From Larix sibirica (Eukaryota; Streptophyta; Pinopsida; Pinales; Pinaceae), in assembly GCA_004151065.3 (NCBI GenBank), contig NWUY0300000297.1, positions 5,988 through 16,987 of the forward strand: a stretch of DNA of 11,000 nucleotides. Direction: 5' to 3'. Positions 7,974 through 11,000 of the stretch are shown piece by piece. A program made the position numbers and the translations under genes. The notes under the pieces are model-generated. The model was not told the DNA's origin and did not search any database. It worked only from the letters and a program-made list of their open reading frames with translations. Position 1 is the first letter of the stretch. Each line of letters opens with the position of its first letter.

Positions 7974-8220
7974 ATAATGTGGGTGGATTGTTGTTTTTAA
8001 GATTGTCATGGAATTCAATTTGTCATATATAAATTCCTATTTTAATAATTTATTCATTCAAAAATCCAAAATCTAAGTTTCTAACCACTACATGTACATT
8101 ATTTTATTGTTTTACAATTATTAAAAATTAAAACTATAAAATTTTAGCTTTTAATTGAATTAATAGTCTTATAATTTAATTTATCTTGAATAATTTGATT
8201 TTTTTTCATTTTCAAATCCC
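7974..8220. other. AT-rich sequence, intron-like near its right end
   Basis: This is very AT-rich with no open frame or recognised motif. Its right end becomes pyrimidine-rich and leads into the splice-acceptor-like ttttgcag at 8221-8228, which is consistent with an intron of the hAT fragment that follows. Confidence 0.35.
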
Positions 8221-8244
8221 TTTTGCAGGTTTTCCAACTTTCAG
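8221..8244 (+). other. Two candidate 3' splice sites before the BED finger
   Basis: Ttttgcag at 8221-8228 and ctttcag at 8238-8244 both follow T-rich sequence, as plant acceptors do. Either could open the exon carrying the BED finger, although a stop at 8282-8284 now blocks the frame in between. Confidence 0.35.
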
Positions 8245-8284
8245 CTTTAATCTAATAGATTCAGCTAACAAACCATTCTTGTAG

Positions 8285-8530
8285 TTTGACACCAAACTTG
8301 ACAATGAAATTAATTGTCCAAAATTCTCTTGCAATATATGTGGACACATGTTTAGGGGAAACTACCTTGGGAACCATAGGGTAGTTGCCCATTTTATAGG
8401 GAACACAATTTATAGGATAAAAAAATGTTGTGGTTCTGAAGAGCAACTCAATGGAATGTTGCAAATCACTAATCAATGTTTAGTAAGAGTTGAAGTGTTT
8501 CCTAATGATCATGAAGCAAACAATCGTTGA
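8285..8530 (+). pseudogene. hAT N-terminal fragment with a BED-type zinc finger
   Basis: The open frame reads FSCNICGHMFRGNYLGNHR, then VVAHFIGNT and IKKCCGSEEQLNGML. This matches the BED zinc finger at the N-terminus of plant hAT transposases, which binds the transposon ends: C-x2-C (Cys 8330 and 8339), then a His in the AHL-type position (8390), then Cys after 11 residues (8426). The H-x11-C spacing equals that of the common plant form. A stop at 8282-8284 cuts the frame on the left and another at 8528-8530 ends it after about 66 further codons, so the rest of the protein is missing. It has the same orientation as the right arm but lies downstream of that arm's C-terminus. It is either a second hAT copy or a rearranged piece of the same family. 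The minus-strand frame at 8261-8476 is its shadow. Confidence 0.6.
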
Positions 8531-9550
8531 TTGCACTTGTCACGCATCCATGGTGTTTTGAAGTTTGAACTTTTGGGATTGCCCCATTTTGGTTTATTTT
8601 GGACAATGTAAAGAATTACTATTAAATTTTATAATTAAATAAATAAGTATTGAGGCATATTTATCATTTATAGTTTAAGTGTCAAATTGATGAAGATGGT
8701 ATTATAATTTAAATTTATCAATGACCAATCAATAGTTCTATTTAAGGTTTAATTTTGTTCTTCTAATTATTTTATTTTTATAATTTTGTAACATATATTA
8801 TTGTCGCTCCCAACCTACCGTTTCTTGCAAATTTGGGGGAAACCTCTAGATGCATCTGATACTCGTACCCATGTTCCCCACATTCCTGCATTCCGAAAAT
8901 ACACAAAAAATAACTCTAAACCATTCACATATAGTTACTCGTCGTATTTTATCAGCTTCCTTCATTAAGCAAGCTCAACCAAGTTACTGGAATTTTCATT
9001 GCAATTAACCACATTAACACATTTTTCATTTAAATTCATGGTTTTGCTTTCTTGTAAGTTATTTCTGAATGGTATGACTCTTTTCTATTGGCAATTCCAA
9101 CAATAGAACAAGAGTGGTGGTTCATTGGATTACATATTTTGTTGTCCATTTCAGACTTGCAAATCATCCTAGGGGGGGCTTTAAATGATGGTGTCTATTT
9201 CTTACATATTTTCATTATTGGTTAACTTTTGCACTTGTTATATCAACAATCTTTTATAGATCATTAATGTTTAATGGGTTATACTACGATGGTTGGTTAT
9301 GTTTAAATTCTCATTATACATATTTTTAAATCTATTTATGCAACAAGTTTGTCATCCTTCATTTGGCAAATCACTTGATGATTTTATGATTTGTGAATGT
9401 TGTGATTAACTTATAGGTACTTCTTTCAGAATTTCTTCAATTTCAACTTAATTCACATACCTATCCTTATCCTAGTGTTTGGTCATATCTCTTACTTAGT
9501 TGCATTTTGGGAATCCCCCTTAGTGGGTTGTCTAAACAACTAGAAGTGAA
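8531..9550. other. AT-rich intergenic sequence, nothing recognised
   Basis: No open frame of note and no known motif. The segment at 8600-8800 is extremely AT-rich. Around 8820-8890 GC content rises (gggggaaacc, gatactcgtaccc). I could not connect this to the hAT pieces or to the LTR. Confidence 0.45.
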
Positions 9551-11000
9551 AGGAAGTAGTTGTAGGTGACAACTATTCTATTTTCATAGAACCCTTTGAA
9601 TCCTTGCATTTGCGAGTGCTAGTTTTTGTGCCAACAAAGACTACGGAAATGGTTCAAGAGGTCCTTGTTGTTCTTGGCCTTTGTTTGTAGTTCATCAACC
9701 ACCGGTGAGGGGATAGATTTGGTCTCCAGAAGTGTTTAATTGTGATATCTAATATCACTCAATGGGAGCAACATAAAAAGCAGATCTAATCTCATTTTTT
9801 TTATTTTGATGGCTGAAATAAAAAAGGGAACAAGAGAATGCACTTCATCTTAAGAAGTGATTGACACAACATTCGATTCGAGTGTCTCTTGAATGGGTGA
9901 TTTGAATCTGGACTAGATTTTATGAGTTATTCCTGGGTGGAAGACTTTTCTAAGGACATTACTTAAAGGCTGAAAAAACTCTAGCTTCATGCAGCTCAGA
10001 CCTGAAGGTGAGTAGCATGGCAATAGTCCAAAAGATGTCAAAATCATTTACATAAACTCTTAGGAGAAAGGAGAACGCATATTCAATCTACTAAGCTATT
10101 GGATGACCTTCGTGATCTCCTATGTGCCACCTTCTTGTACTAAGGACAAGGATCCTATTTATTGGTGGACTTAAGCTTAAGGGAGAGAATGATGTGTTGT
10201 TTTCTGTAAGAACAAATCTGATGATTAAAGAATGAAGATTGTTGTATACAAATGAGAAACGTGCTGCAGAGGTTCACCATAAGGAAGAAGGTATCTCTGT
10301 CCTGAAGGGATGGTATTTCCACTAGGGCTGAAAGGCCTGAAGCCAAGATGAAGATGCTCAAGTCGATGGCATAGGTACTCTTCTTGGATAAAGAAAATGT
10401 AATGAATTTCTAGCAACAATCAATGTGATAAGAGCTTGATAATACTGCAATCTGCTATGCATGTTTGAAAAACCATATTACATATGCTCCTAGAGAAATT
10501 ATTCTAGGGTTTAACAAATACCCTCATCATTGCATCTGTTTGAAGGATAGTAGGTGGGTCTCTTGGAAAGCTCATGGAAAGGATGATATATGCCCACTAT
10601 TAAAATAGTTCTTTCTGACAGAATTTCAGAAGTGGATGGAGGACCAGACCTCAACACTGAGCAAGAGCACAGGAATGCAGGAAATAAGTGAAAATCTTCG
10701 CACTCTGTTACATGCTTTAGAAGATGAAGTTTTCTACCATTACTCTGGTTGATTTGAAACAAATGATGAGAGCCAAGACGATAGCTAGAAGTGCCAATGT
10801 TAGCTAAGAAAGTAGCAACAAAGAAGGTCTTTTCTTTAGTTAGAATAAAAGGTTTTGGATCACTGTTTAAAGGAGCTCTGTATACCTGTTCAACGGGTAA
10901 CAAATAGAACAACCTCAACTTAAAATGAGAGAAAGTGGCAACTAAACTTTGAATGCATGGTGAAAATAATTTGTAAATTTTAATCCAGAGATCACTACTC
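9551..11000. other. Unassigned sequence with short open stretches only
   Basis: Base composition is less AT-rich than to the left. Short plus-strand open stretches occur, for example about 47 codons at 10609-10749 containing QKWMEDQTSTLSKS, which follows a ttctgacag acceptor-like site, and about 25 codons near 10245-10310. On the minus strand a 135-codon frame spans 10511-10918 and two overlapping frames lie at 10155-10419. None shows a domain I recognise, and the frames on opposite strands compete with each other. These could be remnants of exons or of an unknown element. Confidence 0.35.

Noticed and set aside
8815-8890. GC-richer patch with gggggaaacc and gatactcgtaccc as a possible transposon end
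   Set aside because: No matching inverted copy or target duplication was found in the window, so the idea cannot be supported.
10511-10918. 135-codon minus-strand frame
   Set aside because: No domain, signal or family resemblance was seen, and short plus-strand stretches compete with it. It is noted as unassigned and not called a gene.
1-11000. CRISPR arrays, tRNA, rRNA or bacterial operons
   Set aside because: No regularly spaced direct repeats with unique spacers, no cloverleaf or rRNA-like sequence and no ribosome-binding-site pattern were found. The content is plant transposon debris.

Overview
The window reads as nuclear DNA from a land plant. It is AT-rich and gene-poor, built from decayed transposable elements, and shows no bacterial-type gene organisation. 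The plant assignment rests on Ty3/Gypsy pieces, hAT transposase pieces resembling plant families, and an LTR-like start with a TGTAGTGCCCCGC-type end. A conifer or another large-genome plant would fit, but the sequence does not prove it. I see no intact protein-coding gene. The longest open frame (3047-4072, minus) is best explained by a pyrimidine-rich 24-bp repeat rather than by a real protein.

Layout, left to right. Positions 150-715 hold a dense cluster of a GCACC(A/G)(A/G)TGC-like motif in both orientations, including a 77-bp tandem repeat. Positions 735-900 hold weak DNA-transposon-terminus-like motifs. Positions 900-1660 are unassigned. A polypurine tract at 1666-1675 is followed by an LTR-like sequence on the plus strand with a TATA box near 2884. 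From about 3200 to 4060 lies a degenerate minisatellite with a clear 24-bp core at 3830-3949. From about 4058 to 4798, on the minus strand, is a broken Ty3/Gypsy-type pol fragment: the end of an aspartic protease and a Gln-rich linker.

The main structure is a head-to-head inverted duplication (fold-back) of the C-terminal two thirds of an hAT transposase, at 4811-7973. The left arm is read on the minus strand and the right arm on the plus strand. They meet at a 12-bp perfect palindrome at 6329-6340 with almost no spacer. Both arms start at nearly the same codon and run through the stop codon into the same 3' non-coding sequence. Both are broken by stops and frameshifts, and both have lost the glutamate of the C-terminal S-rich/ER/WS block. 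The right arm also has a younger in-frame 102-bp tandem duplication (7201-7404). A transcript through this locus could fold into a hairpin of about 1.5 kb. This is the arrangement of natural hairpin silencing loci such as maize Mu killer, but that role is inference here.

Right of the fold-back, at 8285-8530, an hAT-type BED zinc-finger fragment follows splice-acceptor-like sites. This is the N-terminal part missing from both arms, but it lies downstream of the C-terminal part and so is out of order. From 8531 to the end I see AT-rich sequence with only short, unrecognised open stretches.
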